Assembly: GCF_000241955.1 (NCBI RefSeq)
Contig: NC_016818.1
Coordinates: forward strand, 3,658,001 to 3,722,000
Direction of reading: 5' to 3'
Length of the DNA: 64,000 nt
DNA from: Rahnella aquatilis CIP 78.65 = ATCC 33071
Lineage (GTDB): Bacteria > Pseudomonadota > Gammaproteobacteria > Enterobacterales > Enterobacteriaceae
The position numbers and the translations under genes are program-made. The stretch's first letter is position 1. Each line of letters begins with the position of its first letter. Below the pieces are notes generated by a model, which worked only from the letters and a program-made list of their open reading frames with translations, had not been told where the DNA came from and did no database searches. Positions 29,932 to 40,419 of this stretch are shown piece after piece.

Positions 29932-32900
29932 AAATTCTCAGCCTTCGTTTAAAAAACCTGAACTCGCTGGAAGGCGAATGGAAAATTGATTTCACCGCCG
30001 AGCCGTTTGCCAGCAACGGATTATTCGCCATCACCGGCCCGACCGGCGCCGGGAAAACCACCCTGCTCGATGCTATTTGTCTGGCGCTTTATCATCAGAC
30101 GCCACGGCTGAATATCACGCCAAGTCAGAACGAACTGATGACCCGCCACACTGCCGAATCACTGGCGGAAGTGGAGTTTGAAGTGAAAGGTGTGGGTTAC
30201 CGCGCATTCTGGAGCCAGCGGCGTGCCAAAAATTCCCCTGACGGGAATCTGCAGGCACCGAAAGTCGAGCTGGCGTTACTGGCCGACGGCAAAATCCTGG
30301 CCGATAAAGTACGCGACAAACTCGACGCCATCGCCACCCTGACCGGGCTGGATTTTGGCCGTTTCACCAAATCGATGATGCTGTCTCAGGGGCAGTTCGC
30401 CGCGTTTCTGAATGCCGATGCCAATGACCGCGCCGAACTGCTGGAAGAACTGACCGGCACCGAAATTTACGGGTTGCTGTCTGAACGCGTGTTTGAACAA
30501 CATAAAGAAGCGCGTATTGCGCTGGACGGCCTGCATCAGCGCATGGCCGGAATCGAACTGCTCAGCGAAGAGCAGCGCCAGACGCTGGAAGCGCAACGTG
30601 CTGAACTGAACGCGCAGGAAATCAGTCTCAGCCAGCAGGCGCAGCAACGCCAGCAGGATCTGAACTGGCTGCAACAATGGCAGCAGATGCAGCAAAAACA
30701 GCAGCAATTTCAGCAGCAACTGGCCGCCGCAGAGCAGGAAAATCTGGCCGCCGCGCCGCAGTTACAGCAACTGGCGCGCAGTGAACCGGCAGAAAAACTG
30801 CGTCCGTTACTCGTTGATCGCCAGCGTTGTCAGGACGAATCACAACGCCTTCAGCAATGGCTGACACAACTGACGCAGCAGCAGGAACAGCAGCTTGTGC
30901 AGCTGACGCCGCTGAAACAGGCGCAAGAACAGGCTCAAACGGCACGGCAGACACAGGCCGAAGAACAGCGCCGGATGCAGACGCTGATCGAAGAAAAAAT
31001 CCTGCCGCTGGACGGCGAAATCACTCAATGGCGCAAATCGCTGGCGGAAACACAGCAGGCGGTGGGTGAGTCGCAGAAACAGGCCGCTGAACAAAGCGCG
31101 ACGTTGCTGCAAATCACGGCGGAACGCCAGAAGCTGGATGAAGAAAGTCGTCAGCATCAGACCCGCCAGACCGCACTAACCGAAGCCCTTAACGCCGCAC
31201 AGCAGCGCCAGACCGGACTGGAAAAGCAGCACCCGCTGGCGGCCTTGCAGAAACGGCAAAAGGAACTGATGCTGCTCAGGCCGGTGCGTCAGCAGTTGTT
31301 TTCACTCGCGCAAATTTTCCCGCAACTGAACCAGCGCGTGCAGCAACAACATAAAGATTTTGCGCAATATCAGACGCAACTGACAGAGGAAGAACAGCGC
31401 CTGGGTGCGATCCGCCAGCAATGCCAGAAACAGCTGGAACATCTGAATGACGTCAAAGCGCTGCATAAACAGGAAATGCTGATCGTCAGTCTCGAAGCCG
31501 AACGCGCGAATTTGCAAAGCGGCCAGGCCTGCCCGCTGTGCGGCTCGACATCACATCCGGCGGTTGAACACTATCAGGAGATCAAACCTTCTGAAACGGC
31601 GCAGCGCGTCGAGAAAATGCAACTGGAATTCGATGCGGCAAAAGCCAGCGGTATCGAACTGGCGGCGAAGATCAAAAACCTGAAAGAACAGCAAACGCGT
31701 CTGCAAACCCAGATGGAGCAGGATCAGCAGCAACTGAATGCGCATACCGCCAACTGGCAACAGCTCAGTACGCCGCTGAATCTGACATTTACGCTGCATG
31801 ACACCGCCGACATCACACAATGGCTGACTGCCCGCGACGAAGAAGAGCAGCAGACTCAGGCACTGATCAGCCAGCATGAACAACTGACGCGGGAGCTGCA
31901 ACAGGCCAAAGATGCGCTGACTGACGCCCTGAACCAGCAGCAGAAAGTCCGGCAGCAAAGTGCCTTGCTGACCGAACGCATTACCGGGCTGGAAGAGATG
32001 CAGGCGAAATCTCAGCAAGATCTTGTGCGGTTGCAAAAACAACTGACGGAGGGTGAAAAAAACCTTTCTGCGCTGAATGCCCTGCGTCTCGAGCTGTTCG
32101 GTGAGCGCCAGGTGGCTCAGGTTCGCGAGCACTTACATCAGCAACAGCAGGCGGCAGAAAAAGCGCTCAGTGATGCACAAGCCGCGCTGCATAAAGCGCA
32201 GGAACAGCGCGACCAGTTGGCCGGTCAGTTGGCCAGTACGCAGCAGCGACAGTTACAGACCGCCGCACAACTGACGCAGGCGGAACAGGCGTGGCAGCAG
32301 GCGCTGAGCGCCAGCGGATTCGCCGATGAAATCGCAGTGAAAGAGGCACTGCTTGACGACGCGCTGCGTCAGCAACTTCAGCAACGCAAAGAACATCTGC
32401 AACAGCAACTGGCGCAGGTACAGGCGTTACTGATCGACGCCAAAGACATGCTGGAAAAGCACCGCCTTGCCCGTCCTGCACATCTGAGTGAAACCGACAG
32501 TGATCTCAACGCCCTGACGGTGCAGCAGACGGAACTGGCACAACAGCTGAAAGCGTTACAACAGCGTCTGGGCGAAGTGAAAAATCAGCTGGAAAGCGAC
32601 AAACAGCGGCACAGCGGACAACAGGCATTGATCGCTAAGATTGCCCAGGCGCAGCTGACCTGCGATGACTGGGGTTATCTCAATCAGATGATTGGTTCCA
32701 GCGACGGCGCGAAATTCCGTAAATTCGCGCAGGGTCTGACGCTCGATCATCTGGTATATCTGGCGAACCGTCAGCTGGAAAAACTGCACGGGCGCTATCT
32801 GTTGCAGCGCAAAACCAGCGATGCGCTGGAGTTGCAGGTGGTCGATACCTGGCAGGCCGATGCCGTGCGCGACACCCGCACGTTATCCGGTGGCGAAAGC

Positions 32901-33176
32901 TTCCTGGTCAGTCTGGCACTGGCGCTGGCGCTCTCCGATCTGGTCAGTGATAAAACCCGTATTGACTCACTGTTCCTTGATGAAGGTTTCGGCACGCTCG
33001 ATGCCGACACACTGGATACCGCGCTGGATGCGCTGGACAGCCTCAATGCCTCGGGTAAAACCATCGGCGTAATAAGCCATGTCGAAGCGATGAAAGATCG
33101 CATTCCGGTACAAATCAAAGTCACCAAGGTAAATGGTCTGGGTGTCAGTCGCCTGAGCAGTGAATTTAAAGTCTGA
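29928..33176 (+). CDS. sbcC: Exonuclease subunit SbcC
   Basis: A 1082-residue SMC-like ATPase. N-terminal Walker [10 protein letters not shown] is near residue 39; long glutamine-rich coiled coils span about 180-530 and 560-900. The zinc hook CPLCG lies near residue 535. The C-terminal signature LSGGESF and Walker [13 protein letters not shown] complete the ABC head. It forms the ATPase arm of SbcCD. Its Gln-rich coils make the DNA look repetitive, but no tandem repeat unit is seen. A hairpin at 33191 follows. Confidence 0.97.
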   Translation: MKILSLRLKNLNSLEGEWKIDFTAEPFASNGLFAITGPTGAGKTTLLDAICLALYHQTPRLNITPSQNELMTRHTAESLAEVEFEVKGVGYRAFWSQRRAKNSPDGNLQAPKVELALLADGKILADKVRDKLDAIATLTGLDFGRFTKSMMLSQGQFAAFLNADANDRAELLEELTGTEIYGLLSERVFEQHKEARIALDGLHQRMAGIELLSEEQRQTLEAQRAELNAQEISLSQQAQQRQQDLNWLQQWQQMQQKQQQFQQQLAAAEQENLAAAPQLQQLARSEPAEKLRPLLVDRQRCQDESQRLQQWLTQLTQQQEQQLVQLTPLKQAQEQAQTARQTQAEEQRRMQTLIEEKILPLDGEITQWRKSLAETQQAVGESQKQAAEQSATLLQITAERQKLDEESRQHQTRQTALTEALNAAQQRQTGLEKQHPLAALQKRQKELMLLRPVRQQLFSLAQIFPQLNQRVQQQHKDFAQYQTQLTEEEQRLGAIRQQCQKQLEHLNDVKALHKQEMLIVSLEAERANLQSGQACPLCGSTSHPAVEHYQEIKPSETAQRVEKMQLEFDAAKASGIELAAKIKNLKEQQTRLQTQMEQDQQQLNAHTANWQQLSTPLNLTFTLHDTADITQWLTARDEEEQQTQALISQHEQLTRELQQAKDALTDALNQQQKVRQQSALLTERITGLEEMQAKSQQDLVRLQKQLTEGEKNLSALNALRLELFGERQVAQVREHLHQQQQAAEKALSDAQAALHKAQEQRDQLAGQLASTQQRQLQTAAQLTQAEQAWQQALSASGFADEIAVKEALLDDALRQQLQQRKEHLQQQLAQVQALLIDAKDMLEKHRLARPAHLSETDSDLNALTVQQTELAQQLKALQQRLGEVKNQLESDKQRHSGQQALIAKIAQAQLTCDDWGYLNQMIGSSDGAKFRKFAQGLTLDHLVYLANRQLEKLHGRYLLQRKTSDALELQVVDTWQADAVRDTRTLSGGESFLVSLALALALSDLVSDKTRIDSLFLDEGFGTLDADTLDTALDALDSLNASGKTIGVISHVEAMKDRIPVQIKVTKVNGLGVSRLSSEFKV

Positions 33177-33190
33177 CCGCCGTTTTTTGC

Positions 33191-33230
33191 CAGGGCATGC
33201 CGCTAGTGAGATTGCTAGCGATATGCCCTG
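33191..33230. repeat. Long imperfect hairpin after sbcC
   Basis: Outer 8-bp arms (33191-33198, 33223-33230) and inner 6-bp arms (33201-33206, 33215-33220) with a 2-base internal mismatch. It has no T run downstream; it may cap the sbcDC message. Confidence 0.6.
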
Positions 33231-33362
33231 TTGTGGATCCTGATTGTGAGCATCTGCACAAAAATCGCACCAGCGCAGTGCGTTCTCCTGTGCCAACCTG
33301 CTGAATTTCGGCTAATTCCCACCCGCCAGTAAACTGGCACGCCCTGTGCTTAACGTTATGTA

Positions 33363-33386
33363 TACAAGTTGCAGTACAAGTTGCAA
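33363..33386. promoter_or_regulatory. 12-bp tandem repeat upstream of the ABC importer
   Basis: TACAAGTTGCAG followed directly by TACAAGTTGCAA, 30 bases before the binding-protein start, preceded by a TGTATACA palindrome. Two identical helical-phase copies in a promoter suggest an operator, but the regulator is not encoded beside it. Confidence 0.5.
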
Positions 33387-33415
33387 CGCCTTCATAACCG
33401 CTAAGGGAACCGCCC

Positions 33416-34438
33416 ATGAAAAACATCAAACCCGAATGCCTTCCGGTGGATAAAAAACGCCGCCAGCTGATGAAATGGCTCGCTATCACCGGCGGCGTAT
33501 CCACCCTTGGCGGCATGATCCCGACGTCCGTTTTTGCAGCCGACGATGACGAAATCCGTATTGGTTACTGGCCGATTGTCGGCGGTTTACCGCTGTATGT
33601 GGCGCTGGAACAGGGCTTTTTTAAAGAAGCCGGGCTGAATGTGAAAGGCGTTAAATTCGCCAGCGCCCAGCAAATTGTCGAAGGGATGATCACCGGCAGG
33701 ATCCACGGCTGCGCCAACGGTACGGCAACCGGCGCGCTGGGACTGGGGGCGATCACCTCACCGGGTCTGTTCAAAATTATCTGTTCTAACCCGTCAAACC
33801 ATAAGCTGGTGCTGGATGAATTCCTGGTGCCGCTGAACAGCACGGCAAAAGCGATCAGTGACCTGAAAGGTAAGAAAATCGCCTGCGGACCGGGGATCCA
33901 GAACGTCACTATGGCAAAGATCATTCTGGAGAAAAATGGTTTCACTAATCCTTCAGTGATCGAACTGCCGGTGGGACAACATGTGCCTGCGCTGGCCGCC
34001 GGACAAATTGACGGCGTGTATACGCTCGAACCGACCGGCACTGTCGGGCGAATGAAAAACCTTTCCCGCACGCTGGAAACCGGCGTGATTTCGAAATACG
34101 TGCTCGGCAACGCCGACGCCCCGTGGTTCGGCGGCGCGGCGGCACTGAACGCCAGTTTTATCGCTGAGAAACCGGAACAAACCAAAAAGTTTATTGCCGC
34201 TTATCAGAAAGCGGTGGACTTCATTGCAGCTCACCCTGATAAAGCGCGCGAAAACGTCGCCGGTTACACCAGCATTGAACCGGCGCTGGTGAAGGAAGTG
34301 CCGCTGCCGGGTTTTGTGATGTACCCGGATTTGAAAGGCGACAACCTGCAATGGTTCCAGAAGTTTTATGACGTATTTACCGAAAGAAAAATCTTCAGCA
34401 AGCCGGTGGATGTCGCCTCGCTGATTTATCAGGGATAA
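33416..34438 (+). CDS. ABC importer substrate-binding protein, NMT1/SsuA-like, Tat-type signal
   Basis: A 340-residue periplasmic binding protein. The N-terminus has KKRRQLMKWLAITGG, a twin-arginine-like signal with Ala-rich cleavage region PTSVFAAD around residue 42. The mature part begins with IRIGYWPIVGGLPLYVALEQG and has the two-lobe pattern of the NMT1/SsuA/NrtA families that bind sulfonates, nitrate or pyrimidine precursors. The ligand cannot be named. First gene of a three-gene operon; GGG lies near the ATG. Export folded would fit a cofactor-like or metal-bound ligand, but that is inference. Confidence 0.75.
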   Translation: MKNIKPECLPVDKKRRQLMKWLAITGGVSTLGGMIPTSVFAADDDEIRIGYWPIVGGLPLYVALEQGFFKEAGLNVKGVKFASAQQIVEGMITGRIHGCANGTATGALGLGAITSPGLFKIICSNPSNHKLVLDEFLVPLNSTAKAISDLKGKKIACGPGIQNVTMAKIILEKNGFTNPSVIELPVGQHVPALAAGQIDGVYTLEPTGTVGRMKNLSRTLETGVISKYVLGNADAPWFGGAAALNASFIAEKPEQTKKFIAAYQKAVDFIAAHPDKARENVAGYTSIEPALVKEVPLPGFVMYPDLKGDNLQWFQKFYDVFTERKIFSKPVDVASLIYQG

Positions 34439-34449
34439 GGAGAAACAGG

Positions 34450-35214
34450 ATGACATCACGCTGGTCTTCAAGGTTACTGCCGCTGGTCGGCCCGGTACTG
34501 CTGTTTTTATTCTGGCAACTGGCCGTCAGCGCGAAATGGCTCAATCCGGTGCTTCTGCCCTCGCCCGTCGAGACAATCGGCTACATGTTCCAGTCGTTTT
34601 CGGATGCGTCCATGCGCACCGACATCGGCGCAACCCTTTACCGCACGCTGGTGTCCTTTGCTTTTGCCGCGGTGACTGGCGTGCCGCTCGGCGTCATTTT
34701 AGGCAGTAACGAAAAGGTCTACCGCAGCCTGGAATTCCTGATCGACTTCTTCCGTTCAACACCTTCCTCAGCGCTTATCCCGCTGTTTATGTTGATTTTC
34801 GGTATCACAGATGCCAACAAAATCGCTATCGCCGCCTTTGCCGCCGTGCTGGTCATCCTGTTCAACAGCGCCTACGGCGTGATGAATGCCAGGAAAACCC
34901 GCCTGATGGCGGCCAGGGTCATGGGCATTTCCCGCTGGCATATTTTCAAAGACATCATGCTGATGGAAAGCCTGGCGCAAACTTTTGTTGGCCTGCGTAC
35001 CGGCGTGTCGATTGCGCTGGTGATCGTGATCGTCGCCGAAATGTTTATCGGCTCCGAAACCGGCCTCGGCCACCGGATCATCGATGCCCAGCAGGTGTTC
35101 AATATCAAAGACATGTACGCCTCGATCCTGATCACCGGCGCGCTGGGTTATCTGCTTAATCTGGCCTTTTTGCTGATCGAGAAAAAAACCGTCCACTGGA
35201 GTAGCAAAGCATGA
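34450..35214 (+). CDS. ABC importer permease (SsuC/TauC-like)
   Basis: A 254-residue inner membrane protein with about six membrane segments. It contains the family loop AARVMGISRWHIFKDIMLMESLAQTFVGLRTG, the EAA motif region that contacts the ATPase. AGGAG precedes the ATG, and the gene begins 11 bases after the binding-protein gene. It is related to the sulfonate/taurine/nitrate permeases. The stop overlaps the ATPase start by four bases. Confidence 0.8.
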   Translation: MTSRWSSRLLPLVGPVLLFLFWQLAVSAKWLNPVLLPSPVETIGYMFQSFSDASMRTDIGATLYRTLVSFAFAAVTGVPLGVILGSNEKVYRSLEFLIDFFRSTPSSALIPLFMLIFGITDANKIAIAAFAAVLVILFNSAYGVMNARKTRLMAARVMGISRWHIFKDIMLMESLAQTFVGLRTGVSIALVIVIVAEMFIGSETGLGHRIIDAQQVFNIKDMYASILITGALGYLLNLAFLLIEKKTVHWSSKA

Positions 35215-36032
35215 CGCAACCTCTCTCGCTTAACCCGGATTATAAAGGCCCCCAGTTGCCGCAATACGCCACCCGCCCCGACACACATGTGACGATCCGC
35301 GGACTGAGCAAGGCATTTGCCGGACAGCCGCTGTACACCGATCTCAATCTGGATTTACCGCGCGGCAAAATTGTGTCGATCTTCGGCCCGAATGGCTGCG
35401 GGAAATCGACCTTAATGAATATGATCGCCGGGCTGATCCCGGTCGATATTGGCGACATTCTGTTTGACGGCAAAACGCTGGCACAGACCACCATCGGCTA
35501 TGTGTTTCAGAACTACCGCGATGCGCTGTTTCCGTGGATGAGCGCGCGTGCCAACATCGCCTACCCCCTGATCCGCCACGGCATGAACAAAGCGGATGTG
35601 AATGCGCGGGTGGAGGAACTGACACAAATGTTTGATATCCGCTTTGACCTGAAACGCTATCCGTATGAGCTTTCCGGCGGCCAGCAGCAAACCGTGTGTA
35701 TCATGCGGGCGCTGGCAACGCGGCCAGAAGTGATGTTCCTTGACGAACCCTTCTCGGCGCTGGATTTCGAGATGACGTTGTTTATCCGCGATAAATTGCA
35801 GGAAGTGCAACTGGCGACCGGCGTCACCATGCTGATTGTGTCGCATGATCTGGAAGATGCCGTGTTTCTGGCGGATGAGATTTTACTGCTGACACGGCGG
35901 CCAACGCAGATTGCCGAAATTGTACCGTTCGACCTGCCGCGTCCTCGCGCGTCGGAAATCATGAGCCATCCGGAATTTATCCGCGTGAAGGCGCATACCC
36001 TGGAAGTGTTTAAGCGGGAGATGGCGCTTTAG
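35211..36032 (+). CDS. ABC importer ATPase (SsuB/TauB-like)
   Basis: A 273-residue ATPase with Walker A GPNGCGKST, Q-loop VFQNYRDALFPW, signature LSGGQQQ, Walker B VMFLDEPF and switch His in IVSHDLEDA. The QNYRDALFPWMSARANI stretch is typical of the nitrate/sulfonate/bicarbonate group. It shares an ATGA overlap with the permease. The operon is convergent with mak. Confidence 0.82.
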   Translation: MTQPLSLNPDYKGPQLPQYATRPDTHVTIRGLSKAFAGQPLYTDLNLDLPRGKIVSIFGPNGCGKSTLMNMIAGLIPVDIGDILFDGKTLAQTTIGYVFQNYRDALFPWMSARANIAYPLIRHGMNKADVNARVEELTQMFDIRFDLKRYPYELSGGQQQTVCIMRALATRPEVMFLDEPFSALDFEMTLFIRDKLQEVQLATGVTMLIVSHDLEDAVFLADEILLLTRRPTQIAEIVPFDLPRPRASEIMSHPEFIRVKAHTLEVFKREMAL

Positions 36033-36045
36033 CTGGCGACAGGAT

Positions 36046-36070
36046 CAGGGGCGCAAACTCTGCGCCCCTG
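36046..36070. terminator. Hairpin between the ABC operon and mak
   Basis: Perfect 10-bp G/C-rich stem (36046-36055 with 36061-36070), 5-base loop, between convergent genes. No strong T run, so it may act as a transcript end stabiliser or a weak terminator. Confidence 0.5.
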
Positions 36071-36086
36071 AAGATTGATTAAGAAA

Positions 36087-37007
36087 TTACAACGCAAAAC
36101 GTGATTGCGGCCACAGCCAGGCAGCGCCGCGTACCCCGCTCGAATCTCCGTGAACGGCTTTGAGGATCGGCGTTTCACATTCCCCGCCGAACACCCATTG
36201 TTTAATCAGCAGCGGCACCGTCTGATACAAACGATCCACGTTACTCATGCCGCCCCCCAAGACAATCACATCCGGGTCGAGGATATTCACCACGTTCGCC
36301 AGCGCCTTGGCCAGACGGCGTTCATAGCGCCCGAGCGCCTGCTCTGCGGTTTCGTCCCCCTGCTCCACCAGTGCAATAATTTCTGCGCCTTTGAGCCGCT
36401 GGCCGGACAAACGGAAGTAGTCTTCTGCAAAACCGGTGCCGGAAACAAAGGTTTCGACGCAGCCTGATTTCCCGCAATAGCACGGCACCTCACGGGCAAA
36501 CTGAATTTCTTCATCATCCGGCCACGGCAGCGGGTTATGTCCCCATTCCCCGGCATTGCCATTGCCGCCCGCATGCGCCGCGCCGTGCAGCGCAACACCC
36601 GAGCCGCAGCCGGTGCCGATAATCACGGCAAATACGGTCTGACGGCCCGCGCCCGCGCCGTCAGTGGCTTCTGACACCGCCAGGCAATTGGCATCGTTGG
36701 CAATATGCACTTCGCGTTTTAACAGCAGCGCCAGATCCTCATCCAGTTGTTGTCCGTTCAGCCAGACCGAGTTGGAATTTTTTACCTTGCCGGTAAAGGG
36801 CGACAATGTGCCGGGGATCCCCAGCCCCACGCTGCCGCGCTGACCGGTGGCTTTTTCGGCGTCCAGCACCAGCCCCTCAATCGCCTTGAGTGTACGCTCG
36901 TAATCGTTTCTCGGCGTATCGACCCGTTTGCGGAACAGCTCTTTACCTTCACCAGATAACGCAATGACTTCTATTTTTGTGCCGCCTAAATCAATGCCAA
37001 TTCGCAC
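36087..37007 (-). CDS. mak: Fructokinase (ROK family)
   Basis: A 306-residue ROK sugar kinase. N-terminal phosphate loop DLGGTKIE, catalytic Asp in [19 protein letters not shown] and the zinc motif [17 protein letters not shown] are all there. It is close to E. coli Mak, which phosphorylates fructose, and it is next to rdgC as in E. coli. AAGGAG lies before the start. It is divergent from rdgC. Confidence 0.94.
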   Translation of the reverse strand: MRIGIDLGGTKIEVIALSGEGKELFRKRVDTPRNDYERTLKAIEGLVLDAEKATGQRGSVGLGIPGTLSPFTGKVKNSNSVWLNGQQLDEDLALLLKREVHIANDANCLAVSEATDGAGAGRQTVFAVIIGTGCGSGVALHGAAHAGGNGNAGEWGHNPLPWPDDEEIQFAREVPCYCGKSGCVETFVSGTGFAEDYFRLSGQRLKGAEIIALVEQGDETAEQALGRYERRLAKALANVVNILDPDVIVLGGGMSNVDRLYQTVPLLIKQWVFGGECETPILKAVHGDSSGVRGAAWLWPQSRFAL

Positions 37008-37216
37008 GTGTTGTTCTCCTTTTACACTTTGCAGGGTCAGTTTTTTTGAGTTTATTCAGTTTAGAAGCCAGACGCGACTGTCACCAGAATAAGCTGTTAT
37101 GCAATGTTACAGGGTGCGGCGATTTCTTAACGACGACTGACGCTCAATTGGTTATCATGCCGCCCTGCATTCATTTATTCAGCGTACCACGAGTGCGCCG
37201 GGACAGGGATAACGCC

Positions 37217-38131
37217 ATGTTATGGTTTAAGAATTTGTTGGTTTACCGTTTGAGCCGTGAAGTTTCGTTATCTGCTGACGAAATGGAAAAACAGCTCAGT
37301 GCTTTCACCTTTACCCCGTGCGGCAGCCAGGATATGGCGAAAACCGGCTGGGTCTCACCGATGGGTTCTCACGGTGGTGACGCCCTGACGCATGTCAACG
37401 GCGGTCAGATCCTGATCTGCGCCCGTAAAGAAGAAAAAATTCTGCCTTCTCCGGTGATCAAACAGGAGCTACAGGCCAAAATTGAACAGCTCGAAGGTGA
37501 ACAACACCGCAAGCTGAAGAAAACCGAAAAAGATTCCCTGAAAGATGAAGTGTTGCACAGCCTGATGCCGCGCGCCTTCAGCCGTTTCAGTCAGACTTTC
37601 ATGTGGATTGATACCGTTAACGGTCTGATCATGGTTGATGCCGCCAGTGCCAAGAAAGCGGAAGACATGCTGGCGCTGCTGCGTAAAAGTCTCGGTTCGC
37701 TGCCGGTGGTACCGCTGACCATGGAAAGCCCGATCGAACTGACGCTGACCGAATGGGTGCGTTCAGGCGATACCCCGGCTGGTTTTGCGTTGCAGGATGA
37801 AGCTGAGCTGAAAGCAATTCTGGAAGAAGGCGGCGTGATCCGCTGTAAGAAACAGGCGCTGGTCAGCGATGAAATTGCCACTCATATTGAGAATGGCAAA
37901 CTGGTGACCAAGCTGGCAGTGGACTGGCAGGAACGCATTGCGATGATGCTGGCGGACGATGGCAGCATTAAGCGCCTGAAATTCAGCGACGTCATTCGTG
38001 ATCAAAACGAAGATATCGACCGCGAAGATTTCGCTGGCCGTTTTGATGCCGATTTCGTGCTGATGACCGGTGAACTGGCGGCGCTAATTCAGAACCTGAT
38101 CGAAGCCTTAGGCGGCGAAGCGCAGCGTTAA
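37217..38131 (+). CDS. rdgC: Recombination-associated protein RdgC
   Basis: 304 residues from ATG 37217 ([12 protein letters not shown]), the usual RdgC start; the frame is open for 80 more codons upstream, but these lie across the mak promoter and are not like the family. [28 protein letters not shown] and [12 protein letters not shown] are conserved blocks. RdgC forms a DNA-encircling dimer and limits RecA activity. A terminator follows. Confidence 0.96.
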   Translation: MLWFKNLLVYRLSREVSLSADEMEKQLSAFTFTPCGSQDMAKTGWVSPMGSHGGDALTHVNGGQILICARKEEKILPSPVIKQELQAKIEQLEGEQHRKLKKTEKDSLKDEVLHSLMPRAFSRFSQTFMWIDTVNGLIMVDAASAKKAEDMLALLRKSLGSLPVVPLTMESPIELTLTEWVRSGDTPAGFALQDEAELKAILEEGGVIRCKKQALVSDEIATHIENGKLVTKLAVDWQERIAMMLADDGSIKRLKFSDVIRDQNEDIDREDFAGRFDADFVLMTGELAALIQNLIEALGGEAQR

Positions 38132-38152
38132 TCTCTCACCCTGCAAAAATAA

Positions 38153-38183
38153 GAAAAGGCGCTCATTGGCGCCTTTCTTGTTT
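38153..38183. terminator. Terminator after rdgC
   Basis: Eight-bp stem (38155-38162 with 38169-38176) with flanking A and T tracts, between convergent rdgC and ppnP. Confidence 0.75.
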
Positions 38184-38200
38184 CGACCGTGTCTGAATAA

Positions 38201-38491
38201 CTATTTCGTTAAATACTTACAGAGATACGACGTGGTCTCACCGACCTGTAAGTTGAATTCACTTTTACCCGGAATGTAGAACGTTTCGCCTGGCTTAAAC
38301 ACCTGCCAGTCCGGCGATCCCGGGATCAGCACTTTCAGTGAGCCGCTGATCACCGTCATTTCTTCCGGCTTTGCAGTGCCGAAAGTGTATTCACCGACGG
38401 CCATCACGCCCACACTGGCTGAACCCGTACTTTCGCTGTCGAAACCAATCGACTTCACTTTCCCGTCAAAATACTCATTATTTTTCAACAT
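38201..38491 (-). CDS. ppnP: Pyrimidine/purine nucleoside phosphorylase PpnP
   Basis: 96 residues from ATG 38489-38491, which has an AAGGG site before it; E. coli PpnP (YaiE) has 94. A single cupin domain with [32 protein letters not shown] and the C-terminal TSYLCKYL. It phosphorolyses several nucleosides. It lies beside rdgC and aroM, as in E. coli. Confidence 0.94.
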   Translation of the reverse strand: MLKNNEYFDGKVKSIGFDSESTGSASVGVMAVGEYTFGTAKPEEMTVISGSLKVLIPGSPDWQVFKPGETFYIPGKSEFNLQVGETTSYLCKYLTK

Positions 38492-38672
38492 AGATTGGCC
38501 CTTTGCGATAAATTTCAGAGCCTTCATATTAGGGGGAGAAAGCGTCTTCTGTCACTGATTATTACGGCTTTATCCGCACGAGACGACACCGCCCGCAAAG
38601 CGATAGCGCTGATTTGATTTTACCGTCACACAGTGCCATTGTGGGTAGCTGTTCGCCCCGCCAGTCGTACCT

Positions 38673-39350
38673 TCAAACCACCAGTTCCGCCGCCAGCTTC
38701 GCCATCAGGACATTCGGTAACAACACCGGAATATTCAGATGCTTTTTCAGCACATCGGCGTGATGACGGTTAAAGCCGATGCAATCGAGCACCACGACTT
38801 CCGCCCCCTGTTCAGCCAGTTGCATCGCGGCTTGTGTCAGCGCCTCATCGTCAGAAAGATACGGGCTGGCAACAGCAAAACACGGCGCTTTAGCTAATTT
38901 GCGCCATTTGTTCGCCTGTTCAACCACCTGCGATTCAACCGGCACCACAATACCCGCACGATGCTGGCCAACCATTGCGCCGATCAACGGTGGAATAATG
39001 CGGTCAGGTTCCAGCAACAGCGCATTGTTAGCCTGCAGGTGATGAAACTGGCCGGTGCAAAGCAGCAGAATGGTCATGCAACCCAGCGCTTCCAGTAACG
39101 CGATTTTTTCCTGTAATCCTCGCTCCACACGGTGCGCAGCCATCGTGACCTGCGAACCATCAAGCAGGCGGGTGACCAGTACCGCCTCGCCCTCTGCGGC
39201 AGCATAGCGCTGTTCAATTTGCTCCGTACTTAACCCGTCGAGTAAGCCCACATGGGTGACAGACCCGGCTGGCAGATGTGCCATCAGCAGCGACATAATA
39301 TCGCTGCGTGGCGCCTGTCCGATTGTTAACGTCGCAAGGGATGTCATCAT
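38673..39350 (-). CDS. aroM: AroM-family protein
   Basis: 225 residues from ATG 39348-39350, exactly the length of E. coli AroM. The start lies 4 bases past the stop of the DUF1177 gene and uses GGAAG inside that gene as its site, so the two are coupled. The sequence carries TLTIGQAPRSD at the N-terminus, then LEPDRIIPPL, and the C-terminal VVVLDCIGFNRHH with a Cys typical of Asp/Glu-racemase-like folds. In E. coli aroM is next to aroL with no known enzyme role. Here it is the last gene of an IclR-OPT-DUF1177 operon, which hints at a metabolic role with those genes. Confidence 0.88.
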   Translation of the reverse strand: MMTSLATLTIGQAPRSDIMSLLMAHLPAGSVTHVGLLDGLSTEQIEQRYAAAEGEAVLVTRLLDGSQVTMAAHRVERGLQEKIALLEALGCMTILLLCTGQFHHLQANNALLLEPDRIIPPLIGAMVGQHRAGIVVPVESQVVEQANKWRKLAKAPCFAVASPYLSDDEALTQAAMQLAEQGAEVVVLDCIGFNRHHADVLKKHLNIPVLLPNVLMAKLAAELVV

Positions 39351-39354
39351 CGTG

Positions 39355-40284
39355 TTACTTCCGGTTTTGCAGGTGGCGCAAGCTTCCGTACAGCGACAAC
39401 AGGAGTTGATATTCATCGGCATCAAAAAACTGACAGGTGCCGCGGCCAAACTCTTTCGCGACTTCAACGGCAAATTTTGCCGCCAGCGCGATATCCACTT
39501 CATGACTTGCCCCGGTGCCACAACCCGGTACAACCGATTCCGCCGTAATAGCCACACCGACCACCGGTACGGTAGTCGCCGTTGACGGTTGCAGAATACT
39601 GTTCAGATGATGCACGCCGTTGCCGTAAGGCGTGATGTCCTGCGTGGTAATCGGGAAAGTGACCGCCGGTTTGCCGCTGGTCATTTCCATGATGCGCAGT
39701 AAATCTTCAGAAACACGCAGGATGTAACCCTCTTTCACCGTCGGCGAAATCGCGTATCCCTTGTGACTGATGATGCGGTTGCCTTTGGTGGTGTCGATAG
39801 ACAGGATGGCATCGACGCCGTCCACCACTTCATTATCATTCATGGTCACGTCATCAATCGGCGAATCCATGAAATCGACCGGATCATGCGGGCGGGTCGG
39901 TGCGTTCGGGCAAATATGGGTAGTGATAATCACGTCGCCGTCGAGCACATCGCCCTTGCGCTGCATGTCAGCCAGCTTGAGTGCGCTGCTGACAGCGGCA
40001 ATCGCACCATCGCCATCAGAGACCAGACCGATACGCGTCGGACGCGCACCAATCCCGCCAAGACGGCCGATAATCCCGAGCGTTGGCGCTGTGCCGCCAC
40101 GGCTTTTCCCCTGGCTGCCCGGCACGGTGATACGCACAAAATCGGTGCCGCCTTTCGGGCCGTCAGCGCGGTGGGTGCTGGCGGTGATGCCCGGATAGCG
40201 GGCGAACAAGTCCACAATGTCCTGGCCGCTGACATAGGCGCTGTCAATCAGTTCGAATACCGTTAATGTCTGTTGCAAACTCAT
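39355..40284 (-). CDS. DUF1177 protein of unknown function
   Basis: 309 residues from ATG 40282-40284, with an AGAGGA site 7 bases upstream; a GTG one codon earlier is less likely. Recognised as the DUF1177 family. Conserved-looking parts are ADGPKGGTDFVRI, GLVSDGDGAIAAV, THICPNAPTRPHDPVDFMDSP, ISHKGYAIS and GASHEVDIALAAKFAVEVAKEFG. The His, Asp and Cys residues of the middle block could form a metal site, but this is a guess. No signal peptide or membrane segment. It lies between an OPT transporter and aroM and probably acts on what the transporter brings in. Confidence 0.8.
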   Translation of the reverse strand: MSLQQTLTVFELIDSAYVSGQDIVDLFARYPGITASTHRADGPKGGTDFVRITVPGSQGKSRGGTAPTLGIIGRLGGIGARPTRIGLVSDGDGAIAAVSSALKLADMQRKGDVLDGDVIITTHICPNAPTRPHDPVDFMDSPIDDVTMNDNEVVDGVDAILSIDTTKGNRIISHKGYAISPTVKEGYILRVSEDLLRIMEMTSGKPAVTFPITTQDITPYGNGVHHLNSILQPSTATTVPVVGVAITAESVVPGCGTGASHEVDIALAAKFAVEVAKEFGRGTCQFFDADEYQLLLSLYGSLRHLQNRK

Positions 40285-40419
40285 CACAAAGTCCTCTTAA
40301 AACATCGCGACCGGCGTATGTCACGCAGTAGCCAAAACGGTCGCGGGTGCTGTTCATCGTGGAACAGTCAGGTGTTTAATGCTGGCTGAACATCAGCCCT
40401 GGTGTTGGTGCGGTACTCG

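Noticed and set aside
30600..32600. Apparent repeats rich in CAG/CAA in sbcC
   Set aside because: They come from Gln-rich coiled coils of SbcC; no regular repeat unit.
36977..37216. 80-codon N-terminal extension of rdgC
   Set aside because: Overlaps the start of mak on the other strand and is not part of the RdgC family; ATG 37217 gives the family length.
39351..39557. 69-codon N-terminal extension of aroM
   Set aside because: It runs antisense-free through the end of the DUF1177 gene in another frame; AroM family length and coupling favour ATG 39350.
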